A stretch of DNA of 64,000 nt from Clostridium algidicarnis DSM 15099 (GTDB lineage Bacteria > Bacillota > Clostridia > Clostridiales > Clostridiaceae). A model generated the notes under the pieces. The model was not told the DNA's origin. It did no database searches and was given only the letters and a program-made list of their open reading frames with translations. Position 1 is the first letter of the stretch. Every line of letters starts with the position of its first letter. The stretch covers positions 186,001-250,000 of the forward strand of contig NZ_PTIS01000001.1 in NCBI RefSeq assembly GCF_002934235.1. The letters are read 5' to 3'. Position numbers and translations under genes: made by a program. This document shows, one piece after another, positions 26,876 through 35,583 of this stretch.

Positions 26876-27625
26876 ATGCATAAGTTTTTCCTAAAACCAG
26901 AAGATATATCTTTAGAAGAAGCTTCAATACGTGGAGAAGATGTAAAGCATATATATAAGGTTCTAAGACTTGAAATTGGTGAGAAGATAATAATAAACAA
27001 TGAAAATGGGTGTGAATATCTAGGTGTGATATCTAGCATAGATAAGACATTAGTAAAGGTTAAAATTTTAGAAAAGCTAGATATAAATAATGAAAGTCCT
27101 GTAGAAATTTATTTATTCCAAGGGCTTCCGAAGGCTACAAAAATGGATTTAATAGTTCAAAAAAATACTGAGCTTGGTATTAAGGAAATCACACCTATAT
27201 TAACATCAAGAGTGGATGTTAAGTTAAAGGGTGAATTTAAGAAAATAGATAGACTTCAAAGAATAGCACTAGAAGCGTCAAAACAGAGCAAACGAACTTT
27301 GATACCTAAAATAAGGGAACCTATATCTCTAACTGAAGTTATAGATAGTTTGCCAAGGTTTGACTTAGTTATAGTTCCCTATGAAGATGAAACAGAGGTT
27401 ACCATAAAACAAATGGTAATATCTTTAGATAAAAGTAATATTAAAACAGTAGCTATAATAATAGGACCTGAAGGTGGATTTGAGAGAGAAGAAATTGAAA
27501 TGTTAAAAAAGGTAGGAGCCAAAATAATTACCTTAGGACCTAGAATATTAAGAACTGAAACTGCAGGATTCACTGCAACAACTTTAGTTCAATATGAATT
27601 AGGCGATTTAGGAGGAGTTAATTGA
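26876..27625 (+). CDS. rsmE: 16S rRNA (uracil1498-N3)-methyltransferase
   Basis: 249 residues of the SPOUT (knotted) methyltransferase superfamily, preceded by a PUA-like N-terminal domain (about 1-70). The SAM-binding knot is visible as IIGPEGGFEREE and TLGPRILRTETA near the C terminus. RsmE methylates U1498 in the decoding region of 16S rRNA. AGGAGATAG precedes the start, 12 bases after prmA. Its TGA overlaps the ATG of mtaB by one base, so the two are translationally coupled. Confidence 0.94.
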   Translation: MHKFFLKPEDISLEEASIRGEDVKHIYKVLRLEIGEKIIINNENGCEYLGVISSIDKTLVKVKILEKLDINNESPVEIYLFQGLPKATKMDLIVQKNTELGIKEITPILTSRVDVKLKGEFKKIDRLQRIALEASKQSKRTLIPKIREPISLTEVIDSLPRFDLVIVPYEDETEVTIKQMVISLDKSNIKTVAIIIGPEGGFEREEIEMLKKVGAKIITLGPRILRTETAGFTATTLVQYELGDLGGVN

Positions 27626-28932
27626 TGAAAGTTGCATTTTCTACTTTAGGCTGCAGAGTTAATCAATATGAATCTGAAGCTATGGCAGAAAAGTTTATAA
27701 GAGAAGGATATGAAATAGTAGATTTTGATGGGTTCTCAGATGTATATGTTATAAATACATGTACGGTAACTAACATGGGCGACAAAAAATCAAGGCAAAT
27801 AATAGGAAGAGCTAGAAGAGAAAATCCTGAGGCTATAATAGCAGTAGTTGGTTGCTATGCACAAATATCTAGCACAGAAGTTTCTTTAATAGAAGGTGTA
27901 AATGTAGTTTTAGGAACAAGAAATAAAGGTGATATAGTTTATTTTGTTAATAGAGCAAGAGATGAAAACAAACAAATTATAAAGGTTGGCCAGGTTCTTA
28001 AAAATCATGACTTTGAAGATTTAAATATTGAAGAATATCAAGATAGGACAAGAGCTTTTATTAAAATACAAGATGGATGCAATAGATTTTGTTCTTATTG
28101 CTTAATACCTTATGCTAGAGGTGGAGTATGTAGTAAAGATCCAGATAAAGTGATTCAAGAGATAAAAAACTTAGCTAAACATGGCTTTAAAGAAGTAATA
28201 TTATCAGGAATACATACTGCATCCTATGGTGTTGACTTAGATGGAAATGTAACATTAGTTGATATATTGTCTTTAATAGAAGAAATACCTGGAATTGAAA
28301 GAGTAAGGATAGGCTCCATAGATCCCACGTTTTTTACTGATGAGGTATTAAGAAAAATAAAGGGATTAAAGAAACTTTGTCATCATTTCCATCTTTCACT
28401 TCAAAGTGGATGTGATGAGACATTAGAAAGAATGAATAGAAAATATACATCAAAGGAATATAAAAATATTGTAGAAAAATTAAGAGAAACTTATGATGAT
28501 GTATCAATAACTACAGATGTTATAGTGGGATTTCCAGGTGAGTCTCAAGAAGAATTTGAAAAAACCTATGAATTTTTAAAAGAAATAAAATTATCAAAGA
28601 CTCATGTGTTTAAGTTTAGTCCAAGAAAAGGCACTAAAGCGGAAACTATGAAAGACCAAGTAGATGGGAATATAAAGGATGAAAGAAGCCATAGACTAAT
28701 AGAACTTAATTTAATAAATGAAAAAGAATTCATAAATAAGTTTATTGGAAAGACTTTTAAAGTTTTATATGAACAAGAGGTTTTAAAAGAAAATGGAGTA
28801 TACGAAGGTTATTCAGAAAACTACATAAAAATAAAATCTAAGTATAGCGATGAAAATATTATAGGTAAAGTAGCAGAAACTATTATTAAAAAGGTAGAAA
28901 ATGATTATGCTAAAGGAGTAATAAAAGATTAG
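27625..28932 (+). CDS. mtaB: tRNA t6A37 methylthiotransferase MtaB
   Basis: 435 residues, a radical SAM enzyme that converts N6-threonylcarbamoyl-adenosine 37 to the 2-methylthio form in tRNAs reading ANN codons. The N-terminal UPF0004 domain carries cluster ligands Cys10, and Cys residues in NTCTVT and VVGCYAQ. The radical SAM cluster is Cys152, Cys156 and Cys159 (DGCNRFCSYC). A TRAM domain is at the C terminus. GLTGIH-type segments and QSGCDETLERMNRKYT agree with MtaB rather than MiaB. The ATG at 27625 overlaps the rsmE stop; GGAGGAG is upstream. Confidence 0.94.
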   Translation: MKVAFSTLGCRVNQYESEAMAEKFIREGYEIVDFDGFSDVYVINTCTVTNMGDKKSRQIIGRARRENPEAIIAVVGCYAQISSTEVSLIEGVNVVLGTRNKGDIVYFVNRARDENKQIIKVGQVLKNHDFEDLNIEEYQDRTRAFIKIQDGCNRFCSYCLIPYARGGVCSKDPDKVIQEIKNLAKHGFKEVILSGIHTASYGVDLDGNVTLVDILSLIEEIPGIERVRIGSIDPTFFTDEVLRKIKGLKKLCHHFHLSLQSGCDETLERMNRKYTSKEYKNIVEKLRETYDDVSITTDVIVGFPGESQEEFEKTYEFLKEIKLSKTHVFKFSPRKGTKAETMKDQVDGNIKDERSHRLIELNLINEKEFINKFIGKTFKVLYEQEVLKENGVYEGYSENYIKIKSKYSDENIIGKVAETIIKKVENDYAKGVIKD

Positions 28933-28943
28933 GAGGTGATAAA

Positions 28944-29288
28944 ATGGAAAGTTGCATATTTTGTAAAATAATAAATGGAGATATACCATCAGAAAAGGTT
29001 TATGAAGATGATAAAGTATATGCATTTAAAGATTTAAATCCAGAAGCACCTATTCATATACTAATAATACCTAAGACCCATATAACAAATACTAATGAAA
29101 TAAATGAAGAAAATGCTAGTGTCATTTCTAGTTTATTCATTAGTGTAGCAAAGATAGCAAAGATGTTAAACGTAGATGAAAGTGGCTATAGAGTTGTTAA
29201 TAACTGTGGAAAACAGGGAGGGCAGACTGTGGAACATTTGCATTTTCATATGCTAGGCGGTAGAGATTTAACTTGGCCACCAGGCTAA
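28944..29288 (+). CDS. HIT family (HinT-type) protein
   Basis: 114 residues of the histidine triad superfamily. The hydrolase motif is HLHFHMLGG near the C terminus, and the start CIFCKIINGDIPSEKVYEDD is typical of bacterial HinT, a purine nucleoside phosphoramidase. The two N-terminal cysteines of the CxxC zinc motif are present. Start set by AGGAGGTG. It follows mtaB by 11 bases, usual in clostridia. Physiological substrate is not known from sequence. Confidence 0.93.
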   Translation: MESCIFCKIINGDIPSEKVYEDDKVYAFKDLNPEAPIHILIIPKTHITNTNEINEENASVISSLFISVAKIAKMLNVDESGYRVVNNCGKQGGQTVEHLHFHMLGGRDLTWPPG

Positions 29289-29309
29289 ACAATTTCATAT
29301 GAAATTGTT
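29288..29309. promoter_or_regulatory. Perfect 22-bp palindrome at the rpsU promoter
   Basis: AACAATTTCAT (29288-29298) is followed directly by its exact complement ATGAAATTGTT (29299-29309). It begins on the last base of the upstream stop codon and its right end overlaps the first two bases of the -35 element. No T run follows, so it is a poor terminator and a better operator candidate. The regulator is unknown. Confidence 0.55.
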
Positions 29310-29337
29310 GACAATTGCACTAATATTACTGTATAAT
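29308..29337 (+). promoter_or_regulatory. Consensus vegetative promoter of rpsU-yqeY
   Basis: TTGACA at 29308-29313, 18 bases, TATAAT at 29332-29337: both hexamers match the sigma-A consensus exactly. It drives rpsU and probably yqeY. Confidence 0.85.
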
Positions 29338-29406
29338 AGAGCGTGTGCTATTTAAGCCTTTGAAGCTATCATATAAAATTTTAGCTAGCGGAGGGAGGGA
29401 AAATAT

Positions 29407-29583
29407 ATGTCAGAAATTAAGGTTGGAGAAAATGAAACATTAGACAGTGCATTAAGAAGATTTAAAAAGAAATGTGCTAGGTCAGGAGTGCTTTCAGAAG
29501 TTAGGAAAAGAGAACATTATGAAAAGCCAAGTGTAAAGAAAAAGAAGAAATCAGAAGCTGCGAGAAAGAGAAAGTTCAAATAG
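29407..29583 (+). CDS. rpsU: 30S ribosomal protein S21
   Basis: 58 residues, beginning [19 protein letters not shown] and ending with a Lys/Arg-rich tail ([10 protein letters not shown]). S21 binds near the anti-Shine-Dalgarno end of 16S rRNA and helps initiation. The segment [21 protein letters not shown] is the family signature. GGAGGGAGG precedes the ATG. It has its own consensus promoter and lies 25 bases before yqeY; rpsU-yqeY is a conserved Firmicute pair. Confidence 0.97.
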   Translation: MSEIKVGENETLDSALRRFKKKCARSGVLSEVRKREHYEKPSVKKKKKSEAARKRKFK

Positions 29584-29608
29584 AGTTTCTTTGAAAGAAG
29601 GTACAATA

Positions 29609-30058
29609 ATGCCAATAAAAGAACAACTTCAAGAAGACTGGAAACAAGCTTTAAAAGCTAAGGAAAAACTAAAGGCTAGTACTATAAGCATGGCTAGGTC
29701 TTCAATACTTTTAGTTGAAAAAACTGATGGTATTGAACTTGAGGATAAGCAAGTTATTGAGATTTTGGCTAAAGAAATCAAGCAAAGAAAAGAAGCTATG
29801 TTTGAGTTCGAAAAAGGAAAAAGGCAGGATCTTGTAGATGAAGCTAAGGCCGAAATTGAGATTTTGTTAAGTTACCTTCCTCAGCAGTTAAGCGACGAAG
29901 AAGTATTTTCATTAGTTAAAGAGGCGGCTTCAAAGGTAGAAGCAAATAGCATGAAAGATATGGGCAAACTTATGGCAGAGCTTAGACCTAAAGTTGTTGG
30001 AAGAGCGGATGCTAAATATGTTAGTTCAGTTGTTAAAGAATACTTAAATAATAAATAA
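29609..30058 (+). CDS. yqeY: GatB/YqeY domain protein
   Basis: 149 residues from the ATG at 29609, supported by AGAAGG seven bases upstream; a TTG at 29591 would add residues without a site. The YqeY fold is helical and related to the C-terminal tail domain of GatB, the tRNA-dependent amidotransferase subunit, and is thought to contact tRNA. Typical segments are TISMARSSILLVEK, EIKQRKEAMFEFEKG, LLSYLPQQLSDEE and the ending GRADAKYVSSVVKEYL. Free-standing YqeY has no settled function. A terminator follows at 30078. Confidence 0.92.
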   Translation: MPIKEQLQEDWKQALKAKEKLKASTISMARSSILLVEKTDGIELEDKQVIEILAKEIKQRKEAMFEFEKGKRQDLVDEAKAEIEILLSYLPQQLSDEEVFSLVKEAASKVEANSMKDMGKLMAELRPKVVGRADAKYVSSVVKEYLNNK

Positions 30059-30077
30059 AAATCATGATAAGAAATAT

Positions 30078-30113
30078 AAAGGATTCACATAAATAGTGAA
30101 TCCTTTTATTTTT
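30078..30113 (+). terminator. Intrinsic terminator after yqeY
   Basis: AAAGGATTCAC (30078-30088) and GTGAATCCTTT (30096-30106) form an 11-bp stem with a 7-base loop, followed by TATTTTTTA. Confidence 0.87.
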
Positions 30114-30229
30114 TACTAATTTATACAAGAGGATATTCTAAGTTTAGTTTAAATTATTCATATAAGTGGTATTAACTTAAATAAAAACTCATAAATTATT
30201 ATGAAAGAAATAATTTGAGGTGACAAAAT

Positions 30230-30514
30230 ATGGATAATAAAATAGACATAATAAAAGAAGGTTTATCAGAAAAGCTAGAGCTCCCAAGAGAAATAATTTT
30301 GGACTTGCCCATGATAACTATTACAGGTAATAGAGATATAAATATAGAAAATCATAAAGGCATAATTATCTTTGATGAAGATAAAGTTAAAATTAATTCT
30401 AAAATAGGGGCTATAACCATATATGGTAGTGATTTTGAGGTTCTATTTCTAGGCGGAAAGACTTTTAGTTTAAAAGGAACATTTAAATCGGTGGTGTATG
30501 AGGGTAATGAATAA
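30230..30514 (+). CDS. yqfC: Sporulation protein YqfC
   Basis: 94 residues, a small soluble YabP/YqfC-family protein. The segment LPREIILDLPMITITGNRDINIENHKGI and the later IGAITIYGSDFEVLFLGG belong to this family. In B. subtilis yqfC and yqfD are transcribed by sigma E in the mother cell; the molecular role is unknown. GAGGTGAC precedes the ATG. Its last codons overlap the start of yqfD, so the two are coupled. Confidence 0.92.
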   Translation: MDNKIDIIKEGLSEKLELPREIILDLPMITITGNRDINIENHKGIIIFDEDKVKINSKIGAITIYGSDFEVLFLGGKTFSLKGTFKSVVYEGNE

Positions 30515-31631
30515 AGCTTCAAATAATTATAAGGGAACAATAGAAGTGGAAGTTCAATGTTTAATACCTGAAAGGATAATAAATCTTCTTTGGAATAAGG
30601 GCGTAATTATAAAGAATGTAAGAAAAGTTAATATTAGTACCGTAAGATTTTATATTGCTATAAAAGATTACAAGTATTTAGAGGAAGCAGCAAAGGTAAC
30701 TAACTCAAAAATAAGGATAACAAGTAGAAGTGGAATATACTTTTTTATTATAAAGATTAAAAAATACCTAGGTCTTGCTATAGGGAGTGTGCTATTTTTA
30801 GTATTAATATACTATATGTCTACATTCATATGGTCTATTGAAATAGAGACAGAAAAATATTTATCGCCTTATGAGGTAAGAAAATATTTAATGGATTTAG
30901 GGGTTAAGCCTGGAATTAAAAAAAAGGATGCAAGTGTGGCTAAGATAGAAGAAGAAATGAAAAAGAGAGAGGATATAATGTGGATAAGGGCAAGGGTAGA
31001 GGGATCTAAAATGAAAATAAAGATTGCAGAAAGGAAGTCTCCTCCAATCATTGAAGAAGATAACAGCACAAATAATATAATTTCAAAAATGGATGGAGAA
31101 GTAATAAGGGTGTATACAGTTTCAGGAACAGCTCTTGTAAAGCCTGGAGACCTAGTAAAAAAAGGCGATATATTGATAAATGCTGAACAAGGAAAAGAAG
31201 GGGCTACTTATATTACTAAAGCTGAGGGAGATGTAATGGCTAAAACCTTTTATGAATTTAATAAAAGTATTAAGTTAAAAGGAACAGTAAAAGAGCCCAC
31301 TGGAAATATGAAGGAAGAAATATATATAAGTATTTTTGGTAAAAGGTTGTATTTGAAAAAATATAATAATGAGTATAAAGACTTTAAAGATATTGAACAA
31401 GGTGGAAAAATTATTAAAAAGGTTATATACTATGAGTTAAAAGAAATTAATTTTGAAAAAGATGAAAATCAGGTTATAAATCAATCTACAGAAGAACTGA
31501 AAAATCAGCTTATTAAAGAATTACCTATAGATTGTAAAATACTAGATAATATAATAAACAAAGATAATACAGAAGATGCCTTAAATTTAAATATAATTTT
31601 TATAGTAGAACAAAACATATCTTTAAAATAG
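30498..31631 (+). CDS. yqfD: Sporulation protein YqfD
   Basis: 377 residues. An N-terminal cytoplasmic part of about 90 residues (EVEVQCLIPERIINLLWNKG) is followed by one membrane segment at about 92-112 and a large extracytoplasmic domain. Family features are GSKMKIKIAERKSPP and the lysine-rich stretch after VSGTALVKPGDLVKKGDILINAE. In B. subtilis it is a sigma-E-dependent protein needed for efficient sporulation. The ATG at 30498 overlaps yqfC by 17 bases; a second ATG at 30507 is equally possible, preceded by GAGGGT. Confidence 0.92.
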   Translation: MRVMNKASNNYKGTIEVEVQCLIPERIINLLWNKGVIIKNVRKVNISTVRFYIAIKDYKYLEEAAKVTNSKIRITSRSGIYFFIIKIKKYLGLAIGSVLFLVLIYYMSTFIWSIEIETEKYLSPYEVRKYLMDLGVKPGIKKKDASVAKIEEEMKKREDIMWIRARVEGSKMKIKIAERKSPPIIEEDNSTNNIISKMDGEVIRVYTVSGTALVKPGDLVKKGDILINAEQGKEGATYITKAEGDVMAKTFYEFNKSIKLKGTVKEPTGNMKEEIYISIFGKRLYLKKYNNEYKDFKDIEQGGKIIKKVIYYELKEINFEKDENQVINQSTEELKNQLIKELPIDCKILDNIINKDNTEDALNLNIIFIVEQNISLK

Positions 31632-31670
31632 AATTTAGTACACTTTATAAAAAGAAAAGGTGGAATAATT

Positions 31671-33737
31671 ATGGCTAAAGAAAAAGGTAGTAACGTTAAA
31701 AGCATTTTTAAACATAAAAGGGCTTTGATATTTATAATTTCTTTTCTTATAATTTACTTTGTATCATTAACATCATTTATAACTAAAAGATATACCCTTG
31801 AAGCTGGTGATATAGCAAGAGAAAACATTAAAGCTAATAAAGAAGTTATAGATAAGGCTGCTACAGAGGCAAAAGAAAAGCAGGCTATAGAGGAAGTTGA
31901 GCTTCAATTTAATCAAAAGCCAGAAGTGAAAAAGCAGGCACTGGATAATTCAAGAATATTCTTTAATAAAATAAATTCATTAAAAGAAGCGGGAACGTCA
32001 GAAGCGGAAATTTTAGAAATTTTAAAAGCTGAGTCAAAAATTTCAATGTCTGAAGAGGATTTTATAGAAGTTATTAAACTTTCAAAAGAAGACATTAAAA
32101 ACCTTCAAGTGGTAACATTAGATACCTTAACAAAAATATATGAAGGAAGAATAGAGGAAAATAAACCAGCGGATATTAAACTTACTGAAGAAAATGTAGT
32201 AAACAATATTAATACTTATAATATTCCTAAGAATGTTAAAAGTCTTGGTATTCAATTGACCATATCCCAAATTAAACCTAACTTCTTTTATGATAAAGAA
32301 AAAACAGAGGAACTTAAAAAGCAAGCAACTAAAGATGTGGTTCCTGTAATTATAAAGAAAAATCAAATGATTGTTAAGGAAGGGGAACCTATAACTCAAA
32401 ACCAATTACGACTGTTGGAGGATCTTGCACTTTTAAATACTTCATCATCTCAATGGCCCATATATACGGCACTAGCTGTAATGATTTTTATATTACTAAT
32501 GATACAATGGTATTATCTTTATAGATATTACAAAGAGATCTTTAAAGATACGAGTAAGCTTTTATTGATTAGCCTTATTAATGTATTGTGTGTAATAGTT
32601 GCAAGAAGTGTAGGGCTTGCTACGCCCTTTTTAATACCTTTAGCTCTGGGCCCTATGCTCATAACAATCCTTATAAATTATAAGGTATCTATGGCACTAA
32701 GTGTAATAAATTGTATATTAATAAGTATAAATATAGGATTTAATATAGAAGTTACAATGATAGCGGTGTTAAATGCAGTTCTTGGGTCTACATTTATAAG
32801 AAAAATGCAACAAAGAAATGATATTATATATTCTGCTATATATATTGGAATAATAAATATGGTAATAAATCTATCTATGGGTGTTTTACTTAGCAATAAT
32901 ATAATTGAAACGCTTAAAAGGACAGTTTTTATGGGCATAGCAACACTAGGGTCAGGTATACTTACACTAGGATTACTTCCTTTATTTGAAAGCACCTTCG
33001 ATATCGTAACTACAGTAAAGCTGTTAGAACTTTCAAATCCTAATAATCCATTGTTAAAGAAGATATTAATGGAGACACCAGGAACCTACCATCATAGTAT
33101 AATGGTAGCAAATCTTGCGGAAATGGCCACAGAAGAGGTAGGTGGTAATGCCATTTTAGCTAGAATTGCAGCTTATTATCATGATGCGGGAAAGACTAAA
33201 AGACCGTACTTTTTCAAAGAAAACCAAGTAGGAAATGAAAATCCTCATGATAAAATAACCCCTAATTTAAGTACCTTAATAATAATCTCTCACGTGAAAG
33301 ATGGATTGGAACTTGCCAAAGAGTATAATATACCAAAGGTTATTCAAGATGTAATAGAAGAACACCATGGGAATACTCTTGTGAAATATTTTTATTTTAC
33401 GGCTAAAAACAATAGCGAAAAACCAGAGGATATAAAAGAAGAGGATTTTAGGTACCAAGGCCCTATACCTAAAACTAAGGAATCTGGTATAATAATGTTA
33501 GCAGATGGTGTGGAAGCCGCTGTTAGATCAATTCCAAGCCCAACTAAGGGTAAGATTGAAGAAATGGTTAATAATATAATAAAAGATAAGCTAAATGATG
33601 GACAATTAAATGATTGTGACTTAACGTTAAAGGACTTAGAGCTTATAAGAAAATCTTTCTTAAAAACATTAAATAGTATATATCACCAAAGAATTGAGTA
33701 TCCTTCAGATAACACTAAAATAATTAAGGAGAAGTAA
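31671..33737 (+). CDS. pgpH: 7TMR-HD family phosphodiesterase PgpH (c-di-AMP)
   Basis: 688 residues. An N-terminal membrane helix (about 16-34) and a large outside domain (to about 260) lead to seven membrane helices (about 265-460) and a cytoplasmic HD domain. The HD motif is His504-Asp505 in AAYYHDAGKTKRP, with further metal ligands in TYHHSIMVANLAE and EEHHGNT. Homologues in Listeria and others (PgpH, YqfF) hydrolyse cyclic di-AMP, so the likely role is control of that messenger and thereby turgor and wall homeostasis. It lies in the conserved order yqfD-yqfF-ybeY, with two bases between it and ybeY. Confidence 0.92.
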   Translation: MAKEKGSNVKSIFKHKRALIFIISFLIIYFVSLTSFITKRYTLEAGDIARENIKANKEVIDKAATEAKEKQAIEEVELQFNQKPEVKKQALDNSRIFFNKINSLKEAGTSEAEILEILKAESKISMSEEDFIEVIKLSKEDIKNLQVVTLDTLTKIYEGRIEENKPADIKLTEENVVNNINTYNIPKNVKSLGIQLTISQIKPNFFYDKEKTEELKKQATKDVVPVIIKKNQMIVKEGEPITQNQLRLLEDLALLNTSSSQWPIYTALAVMIFILLMIQWYYLYRYYKEIFKDTSKLLLISLINVLCVIVARSVGLATPFLIPLALGPMLITILINYKVSMALSVINCILISINIGFNIEVTMIAVLNAVLGSTFIRKMQQRNDIIYSAIYIGIINMVINLSMGVLLSNNIIETLKRTVFMGIATLGSGILTLGLLPLFESTFDIVTTVKLLELSNPNNPLLKKILMETPGTYHHSIMVANLAEMATEEVGGNAILARIAAYYHDAGKTKRPYFFKENQVGNENPHDKITPNLSTLIIISHVKDGLELAKEYNIPKVIQDVIEEHHGNTLVKYFYFTAKNNSEKPEDIKEEDFRYQGPIPKTKESGIIMLADGVEAAVRSIPSPTKGKIEEMVNNIIKDKLNDGQLNDCDLTLKDLELIRKSFLKTLNSIYHQRIEYPSDNTKIIKEK

Positions 33738-33739
33738 CA

Positions 33740-34240
33740 ATGATATATGTTGAAAATAAACAAAATGATATTTTAATAGATGAAGATTTTATAAAAGACA
33801 TAGAAAAGATAGTAGATTTTGCATTAAAAAAAGAAAAAGTTAATATAAATTATGAGCTTAGCATACTACTTGTAAATAATGTAGAAATAAAGGATATAAA
33901 TAAAAAACATAGAAATATAGATTGTGAAACTGATGTTTTATCATTTCCTCTTTTGGATTATCCTAAAGATAAAGTATTTAGTGAAGTCTATATTGAATAT
34001 AAATTTGATGAGACATATCTTGATGGTGAAGATTTGCTTATTGGTGATATAGTCATATCTCTTGAAAAGGCCTTAGAACAAAGTAAAGATTATGGACATT
34101 CGTTTAAAAGAGAAGTAGCCTATTTAATAGTGCATTCTATACTTCACCTTTTGGGTTACGATCATATGGAGATGGATGAAAAAGCTATTATGAGAAAGAG
34201 AGAGGAACATATATTAGGTGAGCTTAACATAGGAAGGTGA
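33740..34240 (+). CDS. ybeY: Endoribonuclease / rRNA maturation factor YbeY
   Basis: 166 residues. The zinc motif is complete: His132, His136 and His142 in HSILHLLGYDH. The substrate segment with the conserved Arg is NKKHRNIDCETDVLSFPL. YbeY takes part in 16S rRNA 3'-end maturation and ribosome quality control. The gene starts two bases after pgpH, with AAGGAGAAG overlapping the pgpH stop. The pgpH-ybeY-dgkA-cdd-era order is shared with B. subtilis. Confidence 0.95.
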   Translation: MIYVENKQNDILIDEDFIKDIEKIVDFALKKEKVNINYELSILLVNNVEIKDINKKHRNIDCETDVLSFPLLDYPKDKVFSEVYIEYKFDETYLDGEDLLIGDIVISLEKALEQSKDYGHSFKREVAYLIVHSILHLLGYDHMEMDEKAIMRKREEHILGELNIGR

Positions 34241-34356
34241 CTTATGTTAACTATAATATAGAAGTTTATACTTTTAAAATAAGATAATAGATTTAAAATG
34301 TTTTTAAGAAATTTTAAACTTTTAGGAAAAGGTAAAATTACTATGGTGGTGAATTT

Positions 34357-35055
34357 ATGAAAATAAAAAAGTTAATAGACAGTTTTAATTATGCTATACA
34401 GGGGTTAATATATTCTGCAAGAACTCAAAGAAATATGAAAATACATTTGGTCGCCACCTTTCTAGTACTGTCAGCATGTTTTGTATATGATATTAGTAAG
34501 GTTGAACTTTTAATTATAACTATAACGATTACTTTGGTTATAGCAGCAGAGCTTATAAACACCTCTGTAGAGAGTGCTATTGATGCTACAACTAATTACT
34601 ATCATCCTTTAGCTAAGATAGCTAAAAACACAGCAGCAGGAGCTGTGCTGGTTACTGCTATTAATGCTGTCATAGTGGGATATATAATATTTTGGGATAA
34701 ATTAACTAATGTCACGTTTTCTATAATTCTTAAAATAAAGCATTCAGATCCCTATATGGTTTTTATAATATTAGTTATGGTTAGTATAGTTACCATCATG
34801 GTAAAAGCTATTTATGGGGAAGGAACTCCTCTTAGAGGAGGAATGCCTAGCGGACATAGTACTATTGCCTTTTCTATAGCTACAATAATTGCATTAATTG
34901 CAGAAGAGCCTGTGTCTATGGCTCTTAGTTATCTTTTGGCAGTTATTGTTGCACAAAGTAGGGTGGATTCTGAGGTTCACTCTGTACAAGAAGTTGTAGT
35001 AGGTGCAGTATTTGGTACAGTTTTAACCGTATTTATATTTAAAATATTTAGTTAA
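34357..35055 (+). CDS. Fused undecaprenol/diacylglycerol kinase and PAP2-type phosphatase
   Basis: 232 residues, about twice the length of a DgkA. The N-terminal half (1-115) is a DgkA-type kinase: RTQRNMKIH and the catalytic ELINTSVE (Glu65, Asn68, Glu72), then HPLAKIAKNTAAGAVL, where Asn91 replaces the usual Asp. The C-terminal half (about 130-232) is a PAP2-like phosphatase: RGGMPSGHST with His167, and SRVDSEVHSVQE with His208, where Glu212 stands in place of the usual Asp. Five or more membrane helices. In Gram-positives the kinase phosphorylates undecaprenol and a PAP2 enzyme makes the lipid monophosphate from the diphosphate; a fusion would join two routes to the same carrier lipid. It lies at the dgkA position between ybeY and cdd. 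Confidence 0.88.
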   Translation: MKIKKLIDSFNYAIQGLIYSARTQRNMKIHLVATFLVLSACFVYDISKVELLIITITITLVIAAELINTSVESAIDATTNYYHPLAKIAKNTAAGAVLVTAINAVIVGYIIFWDKLTNVTFSIILKIKHSDPYMVFIILVMVSIVTIMVKAIYGEGTPLRGGMPSGHSTIAFSIATIIALIAEEPVSMALSYLLAVIVAQSRVDSEVHSVQEVVVGAVFGTVLTVFIFKIFS

Positions 35056-35089
35056 AGGTTATAAAATAAATCCAACATATAAATTTATA

Positions 35090-35117
35090 TTGTATTAGCC
35101 TTGATTAGTGCTATAAT
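35090..35117 (+). promoter_or_regulatory. Probable vegetative promoter of cdd-era
   Basis: TTGTAT (35090-35095), 16 bases, TATAAT (35112-35117), about 55 bases before the cdd start. Confidence 0.6.
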
Positions 35118-35172
35118 TTAAATACGATATTTCAAATTAATAAATTATATTTATATATGGAGGTAATTAACA

Positions 35173-35574
35173 ATGAATTATGATGAATTAATAGAAACAG
35201 CTATAAATGTTAGAAACTTTGCATATGTACCTTATTCAAAATTTCCAGTAGGGGCTGCTGTTTTAACAGAAGATAATAAGATTTATTCTGGATGTAATAT
35301 TGAGAATGCTTCATTTGGTGCTACGAATTGTGCTGAAAGAACAGCTATTTTTAAAGCAGTATCTGAAGGACACAAAGTCATAAAAGCTATTGCTGTAATA
35401 GGCGATCTTACTACATATACAAACCCTTGTGGTATATGCAGGCAAGTAATATCTGAATTTGCACAAAGCGGAGATATTCCAATAATATTAATTAAAAACA
35501 AAGAAGATTTTATAATAAAAACTTTAGATGAAATGTTACCAGGTTCGTTTACGAAAAAAGACTTGGAATTATAA
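35173..35574 (+). CDS. cdd: Cytidine deaminase
   Basis: 133 residues, the tetrameric short form. It deaminates cytidine and deoxycytidine to uridine and deoxyuridine in pyrimidine salvage. Zinc site: CAERTA, with the catalytic Glu next to the first Cys, and PCGICRQ with the other two Cys. The substrate segment FPVGAAVLTEDNKIYSGCNIENASFG is intact. ATGGAGG lies upstream. It ends nine bases before era; cdd-era is a conserved pair. Confidence 0.96.
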   Translation: MNYDELIETAINVRNFAYVPYSKFPVGAAVLTEDNKIYSGCNIENASFGATNCAERTAIFKAVSEGHKVIKAIAVIGDLTTYTNPCGICRQVISEFAQSGDIPIILIKNKEDFIIKTLDEMLPGSFTKKDLEL

Positions 35575-35583
35575 GGAGGAAGA

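Noticed and set aside
26440-27039. A 199-codon open frame on the minus strand across prmA and rsmE
   Set aside because: Antisense to two well-identified genes; Ser/Ile-rich composition typical of reverse frames of AT-rich coding DNA.
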